DNA of 64,000 bases from Chamaea fasciata (lineage: Eukaryota > Chordata > Aves > Passeriformes > Sylviidae): the NCBI GenBank assembly GCA_029207755.1, contig JARCOQ010000003.1, positions 47,784,971 to 47,848,970 on the forward strand. The letters are read 5' to 3'. Under the pieces are notes generated by a model, which was not told the origin of the DNA, made no database searches, and saw only the letters and a program-made list of their open reading frames with translations. Below are positions 25,561 through 39,600 of this stretch, one piece after another. Position 1 is the first letter of the stretch. The number at the start of each line of letters is the position of its first letter. A program made the position numbers and the translations under genes.

Positions 25561-28086
25561 CCCCTCCTTGTCCCATCCATGCATGCCCCTACTTCACCGT
25601 GGTCTGTAACTTAAAGATGTACTCTAAGATATAATATCTGTTTTAAGAAGAATATGACAACTCTTCAGCTTTCATAAACATATTTTTCACATATCAGAAC
25701 TTAACTTCAGCTACTCATCAGGAGCTTTTGCTCCCTTTTGCAAGAAATAAACTATTATTATGCAACAGTAACTGTTACGGGGTTTTTTGAGTTAATAATT
25801 TTAAGGACATAATAAAGAGCAGAAAAATGAAGACTTATTTTCAAAAGAACCTGAAATTTTCAAGGCATCTTTATTGATTTGTTGCTGAGTAATCTGTGTC
25901 CTTCAAAAAATTTCAACACAATTCATTAGCCATATGATAAAAAACAATGTTGGAAAGCTGTCATAGCTCAAAATCTCCATAGAGGTTAACAACGCGCACA
26001 GTGCTAGATGAGTTCTTTTCTCTGTGTGTGCCCTGACAAGAGGCAACACTCAGTGAGGAGGTCTCTTTATCCAAGCAATATTATCTATTATCTAAGCAAT
26101 ATTCTCTAAAAATAACTCAGAATAGAGAGACAGCAGTCGCCTGGAAAAAAATTAGTACAAGTACTCCTTGGTTACACCTACAGCAGTAAATTTTACTGTG
26201 CCAGAGAATGTTCCTCAGTACTAAGCCTTAGTGGTCTCCACTACTAAATCACTAGAATATGCTTTTGGGCTGTGATGACCATTGTGCTCCCTAACAATTT
26301 CCTACCACAGGTCAGGAGTTAGTATTCACTGGAGATGGTTTCTAACAGGCAGTCTGCCTACAGTCGTGCTGGCCCTGCTTATGAGAACATGAAAAGTGTG
26401 TGAAAATGTATTATGAGTATATGGATATGTCATAACAGTTCTGGCATGTTTAATTTAGTAATGACAGTGTGTGTCAGTTATAGCAGATCCCAGGGGTTGA
26501 TCCAAATACATTCAGAACAAGCTATTAATAGACACTATGTTCAGCAAAAGAGGTTTTAATTTTTGGAAGTACATGTTTAACTTTGCACAGCTGCTGTGTC
26601 TCAATAGCTGCCATAAATGAAGACAAGAGATATGAACCATATTAAAGAAGCAAAATTTACCAAAAATATGCTTAAAATTTCCAGTAAGTGCATTACACTG
26701 TTTCTGGACTCAGCTGGTGAAGTTTTTCCAAATGCAGTTAACACAGTGGGAAAACATCAGTTCAGGGTAAAGATCTTTGTTAAAAGCAAGAAGGTTCCTA
26801 CAGCAGTGATCTTTTTTAGATTGTTGATGCCCAACCTAAGAAAAAAAAGTGTATTGCATTTGTGTGGAATAAACCAACTACTGTAACACTGTAATTGATA
26901 CCAACTCAAGGTCACCCCTTTCTGAGCACTGAGCAAAAATAACCGGTATAAAAACAGATTCAAAAAGTGTGCTGCTACCAGATGTATACTGTCTGTGTTG
27001 TTTTTACTTGTTTAGGATATAAAGGGAGTTTTGTTCTTCAGAAGTAAAGAGAATTGGCAACATTCCACCAAATGTGCTTATGTGCTGCACCTCAGGGGGC
27101 CAAGTTCCTTTATTTTTCTTTTGTTTTCTCTTTACATAAGGGTCTCCATATGCTTAACCAACATATCCATATGCCTTTTTTTTGTTCCTCCAAATAAAAA
27201 ATTGGGCTAATTTTTTTTTTCTAACTAACTAAGATTCTATTAACATTTATCTGATGTGAAATGAAATTAAAAAAAAAAAAAACTAACCAGTTTTATTTTC
27301 ATCTCTGGAAGTCCACAAATGGATAATCTTTTTGCTACTGTTCTGAGTCCTCAGAAGTCACTTCTATTACTTAGAGTGTAGCCCGTGACATGTCTTAGAG
27401 AATTTGGGACAGAGCCTTCTAAACATTATCTCCTCAACTCATATGGCTAAATTCCTCTTCCAAGAACATACAAACATTTTGAAAAAGCATGTACATCAGA
27501 AAAATAAAAAAGTATAAATTTGATTGAATGTCTGTCGTTATAGATACTGCTTTTGCTAAAAATGTTAAAGCAGTGTACCCAAAGTTACCAATAACTACTA
27601 TATTAGTAGTTTATTACATTCAAGCACACTTTTCCCCAGCCATGCACCTGTTATGCATTTTTTTTTTTTTACTTAGATTTGTCAAAAACTACTAAATAAC
27701 AATATGGAACTGAATAATCAAAAGTAAATTCTTCTTTTGCAAAGTCTCTTTACTAAGCTTAGTAAAGATTCTCTAGCCTTTTTCTTAAATACACCCAAAT
27801 GACATGCGTTTGGACACAGAGAAGGATGTCAAGTGTTTATCAAAACATACAAATAATTGTAGATTTTAGAATTTGATATGAAAAATAAAGATGTGATACT
27901 TGGGAAACAGACTTTGTATGGAATAACTTCTCACTGTATAATTGGGTATTTGTTTTAAACATATCCAAAGTTTTAATATATCACCTCCTGTTTTCCATCC
28001 TTGGTGTTCCTTTTTTTTATCTTTTACAATCCCTACAGAGATACAGATTTTAGCAATTTTAATACCCAGTAACCTTTTATGAGTTC
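25561..28086. other. AT-rich non-coding stretch
   Basis: Frames under 90 codons, none convincing. A ten-base word AAGCAATATT is repeated about 20 bases apart near 26074-26103. Homopolymer runs occur at about 27268-27282 (A) and 27658-27670 (T). Confidence 0.55.
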
Positions 28087-28120
<34 letters not shown>

Positions 28121-28136
28121 ACATATATATATGTAT
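28087..28136. repeat. AT dinucleotide microsatellite
   Basis: Thirteen AT units (28087-28112) followed by GTATGTATACATATATATATGT-type decayed units. Likely length-variable. Confidence 0.9.
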
Positions 28137-30559
28137 AACCACTGAAAGAGCTACATAATGTGTAAAGAAAGGATTTCCTTACTCATAGGTGGTGAATGAC
28201 TGCAGCTGGTCATGCATGCACTTAACAACACTAACTCTTGGAGACAGAGAAGTTAAAATACAAAGGGCTTTCCTCTTGCATGATAATATCATCTTTCCTA
28301 TGGTAAAAGAGCCTTTATGTAACATATCTCTGTTACAGTCTGCCTGTGTTTTGAATGTTTTCTTTTTCAAGATTTAAACTCCTGCAAATTACATTCACTT
28401 TGGAAAAAAAGTGCAAAATACATAAATACACAGAATATGACTTACTGTGACAGATAGATACTTATTTTATTATGAACATTCAGGAATTTCCTTACGAGAT
28501 TTACCTTCCCATGCTGTCTTTTTCAAGATACATGCATGGACAAGGATCCCACAAAGGCATTGCCACTGAGTAACAAGACCTTGTAAACTGAAAGCTGGAT
28601 AATGCAATCAGGCAGCCACATGGAGATAAGAAAAGAACAAGGGAGTTAATACTTGGAAATTTCACTCTGCAAGTTTTGTAGTAAAGAAATGGCCAACACA
28701 AGGGAGCACCTACAAAACTACATTATTTTTTCAATGAAAACACACCATGTATGTGCACAAATGCTTTAAGCTCCATTTCCCCTTAAAACATATTTGATGG
28801 ATGCTGGCAAAGTATCCGCAACCACACCAAAATAAAAATACAACCAAACACGTTCATGTTCAAAATTCAGCACAGCTCCTGCCCCCCAGTGATTTTTGCA
28901 GTAACCCCCAATAACTCCCAGGAAGGCTGTGATTTCCATCATAGTGATGAAACATGATCTCTCTTTCCTCCCTGTCTTAAAGGATGTTTTCTGTTAGTCC
29001 TGTTCCATTGTCTGCCTACTCTTGTAAAAAAAATAGCACATTCTGGTCACCATGAGCAAGTGCAAGGGGAAATCAACAGTGCTTGTGCCATTACAGCATT
29101 AATGGGGTTATCTTGCCTCTTACATTACACTACCTTAAGGCTCATGTTTGTGGAATAATGCAAACTTTTCTACTTCTTAGAACAGCAATCCATAAATATC
29201 CAAGACAGCCAGAGAGAACTGCAGCACTCTGCAATAAAAGGAGGAATTAAAAGCCTGTGTGAAGGCCCACAGTAAGAGGGAGTATTTTATTCTAGTCTAA
29301 CATTTAGCTACCATGTTATTCAGACGGTAACATAAAATTAAGTTAAAATAAACATGCTTAATAAAGCTCATGGCTAGGAGAAGAATCACAAAAAATACAG
29401 AGTGGCAGATCATAATTATTTCTTATGCAGTGACTCTGGTTAAAAATCATTTGGGCTTGGCTTTCCATGCATTCCTATACTGGCAACAATATATTAGTAT
29501 CTGTAAGTGCTATCTGACTGCTAATTGATTTTTGAAGGATTTTTTCATACTTCTTAAAAAATAACCTGCACAATTAGTGTGCAACAGAATATTTTTTGTC
29601 ACAGACTTCATATAGTGTGAGCAAGCAAAAATTTATTTTGAGAAACCTAGAGAAAACAAACACCTCATCATTTTCAAATACTCCTCTAAAATCACCAAGA
29701 AGAAACAGTTCCTCAAACTTCAGAGAAGCTAAGAAGTGAGATACATACTGGTGAAAGGGACTTATTTTCCATAGGTACTGCCTCATAATTAGACACTGCA
29801 CAAAGACAACCCTGCTGAAGTCATTTGGTTAGAAAACTCTTCTGATAAGAACAAGTTGTGGCTTTGAATCCATAGTAGTCTATTAGGATGCCTCCAGGAA
29901 ATTCTCCTTAAGCCTTGATTTCCCACACTCAAACAAAAACCAAAATCCCCTAAAAAGTTCATCTACTGGCAACAAGAATAACTAACTTTTCAAATTACTA
30001 TGCTGCTGTGATTTGTATCAGTTCTCTGTACTTGGTTAGCCCTCTGCTCCTCAGACAAGGGTGGTTCTGGCTGCATGTGGAAGACAACTGAAATATTTTA
30101 AACTTGACATGAGCTACTAAAATTATTTTGCTTGACTTCAAATCAGACTTTCAGCCAGAGAGGCTATGTTTCAGATGAACTCAGCTTCTCTGTATCTCAC
30201 TGACTTCTGAGACCTGAAACGAACTTTTTCCTGTCATTAAAATTACTGAGACTTTGCTTCGAGCAGTTTCTAACCCAGTTCATGGTGAATTGAATCTTCT
30301 TTCTCTAAACTACTCCTGTATTTTTCACAGTCTACACAGTTCTGCTCTGCACTGTTGACACACTTCACACAGTGGAAGATTTGCATTGTGCCTTTGTCCT
30401 ATTGCATGGAAAACTGAAGGGAAAGATGTTGAACTCCCAGTTAGAGTTTTCAATGTTCACTAACAAAGTGCATGGATATTAGACAATGCTGCAACAACAG
30501 TAGCCACACCTTTTCCTGTAACACCTTGTTTCTGCTTTTCCACTTCTTTGTCCAAGATA
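28137..30559. other. AT-rich non-coding stretch, no gene seen
   Basis: Only short frames and no repeats beyond scattered A-runs. The weak word GCTGAAGTCATTTGG near 29814-29828 could be another trace of the old repeat noted at 19945, but is too short to call. Confidence 0.5.
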
Positions 30560-31003
30560 ACAAATCAACTGATTCTCACCATCACTGATACTTACAACCT
30601 CAGTGTTAATTATCACTTCACTTTTTATCACACAGCTGAGATGCTCCAATCCTACTGCTAACTCATTCTTAGCATCTCCAAGACTCTGCCTGTGCTTCCT
30701 GCAGATGAGTCTATTACTCAGACCCATATTAACCCTTAAGAACAGATAAGTCCTGTTCTTTATCGAGAGTCCCCTCATTCATACAAAACACAGCTGCAAT
30801 AGCCACCTTTCTCACCTGTCATTTTGATCAAATCAAGTCACTCCCTCTTTGAAGCCTTCCATTTCTATCACATCAAATTTAAGCTTCTTGTCATCACATT
30901 CAAAGCTTTAAATTGTCTTTCACTGTCCCCCTGTTCCCTTGACCAGTTTTCCTTATGCTCTGAGTTCCCTAGAGCAAAGAACGTCCTCCTTGAACACTTG
31001 TAA
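30560..31003 (+). mobile_element. Ancient LINE fragment (L2/CR1-L3-like), ORF2 C-terminal part
   Basis: The + strand encodes remains of the conserved region after the reverse-transcriptase catalytic core of L2/CR1-type LINEs. Bases 30784-30828 read QNTAAIATFLTCHFD, matching the family's QNAAARL...DHITP motif. After a one-base shift between 30829 and 30839, the frame 30839-31000 reads HSLFEAFHFYHIKFKLLVI then TFKALNCL, matching the usual PLFESLHWLP..RIKFKLLVLTFKAL. That second frame runs 54 codons to TAA at 31001. Upstream, 30560-30780 aligns in memory with the same element but is more decayed. The copy is 5'-truncated, frameshifted and dead. Exact family is uncertain. Confidence 0.6.
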
Positions 31004-34000
31004 AATTATTATTTGTATGACAGAGGTTATTACCACAAATAAATCACAAACAATAAAAGACCCCACCAAACCTCATTTTTTATTTCACTGTTAACCTTGC
31101 AAGCTAATTCCTACAGCTCAGACACTAGTGAGATAAATTTCACTTTCCAGCTGACATCTGAAAAATTTCTAAATTATTGATCTCAAAACGTCTCTTCCCA
31201 GAGTACTTGATAAAATTGCAGCGTAGAGAAACTGAGCAATGTGCAGAATGCACAGAAATATTTTAAATAGCAAAATTGAGGACTAAAGAACCAACATAAA
31301 TTCACTCCAAGGGAGGCTTACACAACAACAAACAATGCTCTTTTGCTTTTAAATAAAATCTTATGAAGATTTTTACGACTCTATGTGCAATATATCACAC
31401 CATAAACAAATTGCTTTCCCATGTCACTCTTCAGAGTAGCCCTCTTTCTCAGGTGTCTCAAACTTGAAAGAAAATTTCACAACTGCTTTCACTGCTTCAT
31501 AAGATTATTCTGCATAGTAACATGGCTACCCCTATGTGCTTTTTCATCTACTTTAATATAAAGCTCATATTTAAGTAGTGTACTTGTGTGGTGCTTGACT
31601 GAGTGCAAGGAAAGACTTCAAAACTGGAAAAGCTGTGAACCTTGTTGCTGTATCTTCCCCATTTTTTGTTTCCAGTTTCCTAACACCTTGCTATAGATAC
31701 TAGGTGAAAAACCCGTTTTATACATGGGCTTTCTGGGGACAACAAGGTTCTTTAACATTACATGTTGAAAAAATAAGAGACAATTGTGCATCATCATCCA
31801 ACTCTTCTCCAAGGGCATGTTATTCTGAATTTGAGACAAGGGCTAACTAGTCCCATATCTGCTCTGAAGCATTTCCCCATAATACTGAAGCACTTCCCAT
31901 AAGCACTTTATGTGTATTCCAGTTTTCTGTGTTTTAATTAAGACAAGATAGATTTCCACTTGAGCTAACTTCAATATGTCAACATCTGTAGCAGATTTAA
32001 TCCCCTTTTCTGTAGCTGCCTTTACATCAAATGCGTGCTATATTTTTATCTATTCCCTGCTTGCTCATGGCAGATTTAAACACCCATGACAGCTCAGCAA
32101 AAAAGGATGACTCAAGCTTTTAAGAATTCCAGGAAGTGCCACTGGGAAACCTCCTTAGGCAACCACACTGTCCTACAGCCTTCACATATCCTTTATGATA
32201 GTAAAAGTACCTGTTGCTCTTACCACTACTTCCTCCTCTCCTTTTATTCCTTAACCATTTCACTCACACACTGAAATTACTCAGCATCTGTTAAGTTCAT
32301 GCAAATATTTTGGGCATGGTAGGCGGATTCAAACAGGAAAACATGCAATAAAAATTATTGGGTTTTTTTCTGCAGCAGCCATATTTCTAGAATCCTGCCA
32401 CAAGTTCACAAAAACCATAAAAAACACATGATGACAGAAAAATCTGATGATGCATCTGATTCCCAGACCACTCCTACTACTACTGTCTTCTGTGCACCTT
32501 ATTTGCCTGATCTTGAGTTTATTAGCTCCTCTGGTTATGATTCTGGGACATTATGAGCAAAGATCCAAAGTATTCTGCTACTGCAGGTGGAGCTCCCAGT
32601 GTTGCCAACTCTGCTTCCAGTCCCCTGCTTTGAACCCAGTCACTTCATCTTCCCCTCATCTTCCTTTGCACTACAACAAGTACTTGTCTAATTTTGCACT
32701 GGGTAGACGTATTCCTCAGAAACAAAGCCTGAGCAGAGGAGCTAAAGAACTTCCTGCTAAATTAGCAACCTAAACCTCTAAATGAAAAGTTAGTAGGAGC
32801 CAAAGCTGTGGCAAAGGAGATGGGTAGAACTGCATCGTTTAGGAGCAGACAGGACGAACAAGGCAGGACTCGTTTCTACACCCCTCACCAAACTCAGCTG
32901 TAACACATAACTGCACTTCAAGGCTGTGGCTCCAGAGCAGGCTAAGCAGAACAGCTACTGATTACTTGGACCTGTGTTTCACTGACTTGGCGCAGTGAAA
33001 TGCAGGTTTAGTGAAAACAAGAATGTCAAACATGAGTGGGAAATGTGCAGCAAAGGAAGGGGCAAATTGTGACTATGGAGAAAACACTGAGACCAACTCC
33101 AATTCCTGTTATGTGCTTGCAACAGCTTCAGTTATTTTTCTGAGACAGGAACTTGTCTCATCTGCATTCATGTGATAAAACTGGAAACTCAATAAGGCCA
33201 TTAAGTGCAATCACACTGGAAAAATAATAAAACAGATAAAATAAGACGTCAAATTGAACATGTCACTTTATGATGTTTGCTGAACTAGCCACATTCCTAG
33301 TAAGTGATAGCATCAGATGCATTATAGATTTGGCTTAGAAAATACCTCAGTATATTTAACAGATCTCATACAGATATTCAAAATGACAGAGTCCAGCATA
33401 AAGTGCTTTCATTTTGGAAGATCTATGAGCACCAGGAAGAGAGCTATAAATCCTTTATTCTTTGCTTCCAGACTATTTTTTCTAAGACAGATAGAAGAGA
33501 TGCATCAATTTAAATACCCTACACTAATGTAGCAACGCGTGGGACCTTGTTTAGAAAACTGATGCTCTTTCTGTGACAATTTGTAACCCTTTTTAAAGGT
33601 TCTTCAAAGCTTAAATAAAATCTGACAGTTTTCTTCCTACCATATGTAGAGGTAATGAATCTATCAAGTCTCTTGAGGCAGCCAGCAATTATCTCTGACA
33701 TTAGATACAACACGCTTCCATTTAGCCACACAAACATAATTTTAACTATGGGCCAGAATAATTAAAACTTTTGAAGCTACTATGAAGTAAGGACAGAACA
33801 GCTGGCCAAATGAAAACACATTAAAATAGATTTTGAAGCCTGCAATGTGCTGATTTTCTCCTGATTGCAGTTGTGGCAGTGAAGTATATCCATCAAAAGA
33901 TGTTCAGTAAAGTGGTTTGGCCCATTCCACCACCGAACAGTTTGTGTACCTGGAGACTCTCTCACTAGCTCTTAACAGATTCAATTCTCCGTAGGACTGG

Positions 34001-36557
34001 GGCCACCTTCTCTGGATATCTTGGTGCTGCTTTGAACTCACTTTTCCTCAGTCCTTACTCTCTTACTGCAGGTCCCCCTTGTTCCTAGTTTCACAAATTC
34101 TGGCTAAAAAAGGGAATTCAGTCCCCTCTGTACTCTACAGGGTTTGGAATTTCTAATTCAAACCATAATAATAAAGGTACTTGGATTGCCTACTTTTGTC
34201 TAATCTCAGTTTCCAGAATCTGAAAATTCCCAGTATTCTAGGGCAGGCAGAATGTCTTGTTTTCTTGTTCTCCAGTCATCTTTGCATGGGGATGGTTAAA
34301 AAGCTCTTAAATGCACTGTCTCTCTCTGCCACGTAGAAAGGCTGAGAAGTGTCAGAAGATATTAGTTATTCAGTGATGCTTTCTCAGAAAATTCACCGTC
34401 CCTGCCAACTGGGCCAACTTCAAGACAGCCCAAATTCAGGATCACCTTGTAATGGCTCTCGGGGACAAGTTGTCAAATGTTCCTCTCAGCAGGTAATACA
34501 TCTCCAGTACAGTCCTGGGCAAGGTTAGATTTGTTTCTGCAGTAATACAAGATGGAAACCCTATAGTAAGACAGTGACAATTTGACAGAGATGTATCTTA
34601 CTGTCATCCTTGAAAATTGGTAGTTTCAGGCCTGTATGAGTTATAGCTACACAGTGATTTCTGCTGCACAACCCAGCAAGAGGCTTCCCATCTTTTCCTT
34701 TTCATCTACACCTATGAAGTCTGCAACACAGGAGGAACTTGGCCTGCTTTGTCCTCTTTCCTCTCAGAGCAGATATTTACTACAGATAAGCAGCTATTTG
34801 TTTCCAGATGACTGCATAGGCTAGCCAGACCTGCTTTGTGAGCAGCTTACATGCTATGTGTAGTCAGCAACTACCTGTGAGCAATCTAAAAGCTACACAA
34901 AACCTGCAGCTGTTGATGTGCCCAGTCCTGCTCACATCACCTCCAGTGTGCTTCAGCACAGGTACAAGTTGAGCCTAGACCTCTTCCACAGCAGTGCTCG
35001 GTCCTGCAGTAAAGGACTATGCATGTGGGGACACTAAATTCCATTCTTACTGCAGTGCTCCCATCTCCGTATGGAAACACTGTGTCTTTGAATACATAGG
35101 GTCTGTTGTATAGGATTGACACAGATCAGCAAATTTGCACTGAGACTGGAGGGAGTGGGGGTAGACTGAAAAACAAAAGAGAAAAAGACCCCAAAAACCA
35201 AATTCCACAGTGACTACTTGCATGAGACAGCATGCCTTGCCACAGCAGAGAAACAGAGCTCTATTTTAAATTACTTTAATTTCCTTCACCCACTCCCTGT
35301 AAGTCATGAGCTGGAGACCCCTGAAGTCAGAGTTTCCTGGCACTGAAGATCAAGCCTGCTAGGGCTTTGCTCACTTTGGAAAATCCCTGTTGTCAGCACA
35401 TGGGAATTTTTCAGTCTTGTATGAAAAAGTTGTTTTTAGTTTCAGCTCTACAAGACAGAAGCCTCCTCCACCATTACACAGTTAGAATTATAAACCCACT
35501 AAATGTTTGAAACAGACACATATAACCTTACTAAGCTTTCAGAATGGCTATGGTTAAAATTTATTTTGATCACCTCTACATCTTCCTATTGTTAGAATGT
35601 GAGGAAAATTAACAGATTTGATGTATACCATGAAGGTGCACATTAACTTTTGTGCCTGACACAGCAACTGGAGGGAGAAGCAGAACAGTAATTAACTATG
35701 TGGATGTTGTGGCAGTGTTAATTAGAGACTGAAAAAGCTGATTTAGCTCCACAACAATTTTCACTGAGGTAGTCACTTCAAGCACTTCTTAAAGGGGGTC
35801 TTTCTGTCAATCATACAAAAAGATTCCTGTTTTGCTTCTTTTTTTTCCTCCAAACTGTCACAACATACTTAAAAACTTGGCACACAAAAGAACGAAGATC
35901 AAGCTATGCCTCCTCTCATTTTCTCTGCAATCAAAACAAATTCGATACTTGAAACATCAGGCCTACATGACTTGTGCAGAATGTGTCCCAGCATAGCCAT
36001 ATTTCATTAATGAATGATTTAGCATACTAGGACAAGGAAAAAGTTCAGTCACTGCTTCCACTCTCTTCTGCAGAGGTGATCCAGGTGAAAAACCAAAAGT
36101 TTTTTAAAAATCTACATATTTTCCACTTGTAGAGAAAAGGAAACAGATCTAAGAAAGCTAGACAGCTTTCTCCAGGAGAATAAAATTGCCAGGCTTCTAG
36201 TTCTTATGTACCAAGCATGCAAGATATGTCATGTCCACAAATTGTTGCACTTGTAGCTGGCATTTTAGAATGAATTAGGAGGGTGGATGGTTAAATGACA
36301 ACAAGTACTGTATATCTTTAGCCCTCAAGGAAGAGAGTACTTCAGATCTCCTTAATATGTCTTTTTTTTTACCTCCTTCTTTCAGGTAATAAACTTTTCC
36401 AGGAAAAGGTCAGGCCAGAGTGACAGAAAATCATTCTGATTTGAAGGCTTTTAGGAGTCATGCAAGTAACATATCCTGCTATATTCAGTCAGGCTGGATT
36501 TGTGCAGAAACCTGCACAAAGCAAAAACACAGGAGGATGTGTGGTGGAGGGGAAATT
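31004..36557. other. Non-coding stretch, no gene seen
   Basis: The longest frame is 108 codons (32447-32773, +), rich in Leu and Ser from pyrimidine-rich DNA, with no family match. Slightly GC-richer sequence at 34230-35130 has no long frame. A strong acceptor-like tract ends at 36384, but the following bases open with TAA and no exon can be built. No transposon ends recognised. Confidence 0.5.
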
Positions 36558-36651
36558 AAAAAAAAAAAAAAAGAAAACAAAAAACAAAAACAAAAAACCC
36601 AAAAGAAAACCCCAAACACCAAAACAAAGCAAACAATTAAAAAAAAAAAAA
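36558..36651. repeat. A-rich / A-C low-complexity tract
   Basis: A14 run, then AAAAC, CAAAAA and AAACCC units, and a closing A13 run (with an AG break before it). Open frames of 84-131 codons over this tract on both strands are artefacts of the missing T. Confidence 0.85.
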
Positions 36652-39600
36652 GGCAAGAAACAAAGTCCCTGCAAAGAAAGTTTTACCAAAAACACAAGCA
36701 ACAAGGGAAGGAAAGAGACAATGGTACTTGTTTTTGAATACAAAGCCTCCTATATCTACTGTAGCAAACTTTCTACCATTTTACCACATAAAATAACTAC
36801 TTCTTTAGATTATTTTAGAATAAGTTGGGGTAAATGTGTTCATAAATGGAGGTAAACCTTTCAAAAAGCATGGGGGCTCAACTGTGAGGTGACTTGCATC
36901 TCTTTCCTTAATATGTGTTGACCAGAAGAGGTGAGCTAATGCAGAGGGAAGATATGCAGTGGCAGGTTTAAAGCTTATGATAATGCAGTGATCTAGCTCC
37001 AAGACACGTACAATAAAGCTTCTTCGAAGACTTATTTCATTGCATTCTTTACCAAACAAGGAAATCTCTTCTAATCTGCAGGTAAAGGAAATGACAAGTG
37101 TGAACAAAAAAATGAACTGGTTACAGACTATTCAACCTTAGATTATATTATTCTGAACTGTTAATTAAACTCTTTTTATAGCTCTCTCCCGAGTCTGCCT
37201 GGGGCTATACCTTTAAATTACCTTTTAATGGGAAATTGATGTGAACAGCATGCAGCCACAAGACCAGGGAAATGTGTCCCCATTCTTAGGATGTCTGCTG
37301 TGCACATCAATGGACATGAGGGGTTCATGTAGAACTGCTACCTCTATTCTTGGCTGAGTGAGGAGACAGCCAATTAATTGGCTGTCAGGAAATGCATACA
37401 GCACTGTAACAGTTTGATGGAAAATGAGAAAGAGCATACAAATCAGAGAAAAGAACACAAGATAAGCAGGTCAACTATCATAAAAAGCGTGGAAAGGAAA
37501 AATAGCTACTGGAAATAGATGAACACAACAGTGGCTCAAACTTTCAATTCACTGTATTTATACTGACGCAAGCTTGGCCAACATGTCTATACAATGACAT
37601 AAACCACACTAGGATATATTCTGGACTATTTCCAAAACCTTGATTTACACTTAGAAGATAACCCCTGGTAGCACATGTCAGATGAATGGTGTAAATGAGA
37701 TTATTGATATGATAAACTGTTTCAAAAGAAAACTGAGAGAAATAGCAATGGCTTTATGTTATAATTTTAAGTTAGGAATGTAGGATAACACTAAAGGGGT
37801 TATGAGGTTTTGTTTCATTATTATGTCTGTCTTGTTTTGCAGAAAATACAGGTCTGATACAGCCTGTAGCTTTAGAATCTTAAAGCTCATGTCAAACACA
37901 GTATTTTCTGCTGGGAAAATCCAGGCAAAATATAATGATATAATATTCAAGGTATGAATTTATACCCATAAGAAGGCAAACTATGTCAAATAGGTGATAA
38001 ATAGAATGAAATAAAATCAACCTAAATAGTGCCCTCATGTTCCATCATAGAAAAATCAGCTTTCATGTACTCAGGGGAAGTCTAATTTTGAATAACAGGA
38101 CTGGCAGAAAACATTTAGAATTCTACAATCTAAAGAAAGACAACGGCCACCATTTTTGAACAAAGACTTAAAAGAAAAACTGCATGAAAAAAAATCACTA
38201 TATGACATAGAAATGGTCAAGGTCTTGATTGAACTTCGGCAGGGATATAAATCAGAATAGCTATGATGGGACCTGAATTCATGACAAGTACAGGTCAGGT
38301 CAGTGCCCCACTGCTCAGACATCCCTGTTACTGGGGAAGTGAAAATATAATAGCTCCAAGGAAAAATTACTGAAAGAGTATTTTTTAAAATATGTATTTA
38401 GCTACATTAAATTATTCTATCCTCACCTAATAAACTACTATATAGTATAAAACCCCAGACCAGTGCATTATTCCAGAGTTTTAGGACAAACTTTACATTT
38501 TGCTAATAAAACCAATACCATAAACGTAAAAATCTTGTTAAAGTTTGAATCACATAGAAGTTGGTGTTTAGACAGAAATATCAAGAATAACTACATTAGT
38601 GCAGCGTCATGCTGTGCACTTCTGCTCTTAGTCATTTCCAAACAATCATCACAATTTAACTAACAACCAAAAAGCTAATCACATTCAGCAGAGCAGAAAC
38701 TAAGATCACAAGGCTGAGCATTTTGATTCTACAACAGCAATCCTTATAAAACATCATTAAGGATATATTACAATGTCTACTTCATTAAATATTTCTTTAA
38801 TAGTACCCACATCTTTGGTTTGAATACACAAAGGCTGATCATGAGATTAGAAAAGCAGGTAATTCAGCATTTCATAACCAAAATCTTTTCCTCCTTTTTT
38901 CCTCCTTAAGCAGAGCCAGCAGGAGAGGGAGTAATGATTTGCTATTCCAACAGGTTATCAGCTAATTGATAGAGTCTTATTGGGCAGAAGGAGCTAGGAG
39001 GGAACAGTAAGAATAGGTCACATCCAGCTGACTCAGCACAGCTCGAAAAAAGCAGGAAGGCAAATGGATGGATAAATTCCTCCCAGTTTCCTCTAAGAAA
39101 AGGAATGTGATATTTGCAGGCAAATGGCGTCCTCATGAATGATCATTTCCATGTATTTCCACTCTATTTCAGGATGTTGACATGTTACCTGATCTTTAAA
39201 ATTCCTAAATATGACTGTTGAACCGTATTTGTCTCTGCTAACATTATACTGCAATTGCCAAGAAACTGCATTTCTCTTGAGAGAGCCTCAGCAAAAATAA
39301 TGAAATAGCACACAATAAAAAGTTAGGGTCTGACTTCCCCTCCTAAGAAAGATGTGCTCCTTTTGAGAAGGTCATGGACCACCCAAAAGATCACAATAAA
39401 CTAAGGACAATTGGCTGAGGGTTTAGCCTACCTAGTAATTTAGAAGCAGGTAGGTGGAACATTTTACCACACAAAATATTCAATGCACAGCTGGAAACAA
39501 AAGAGTAAGTACACAGCATTTAGACTGCCAAGTGGTTAATGGCATACAGAGGCATCAAACGGGATGTAAACATAACCTTGTAGCAACTTAAATAATTTAA

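Noticed and set aside
32580..32640. GTGTTGCCAACTCT word resembling an amniote repeat
   Set aside because: The match stops after about 14 bases and the rest of the known motif is absent.
36420..36855. Frames of 84-131 codons across the A-rich tract
   Set aside because: Poly-lysine or poly-phenylalanine translations of low-complexity DNA, not a gene.
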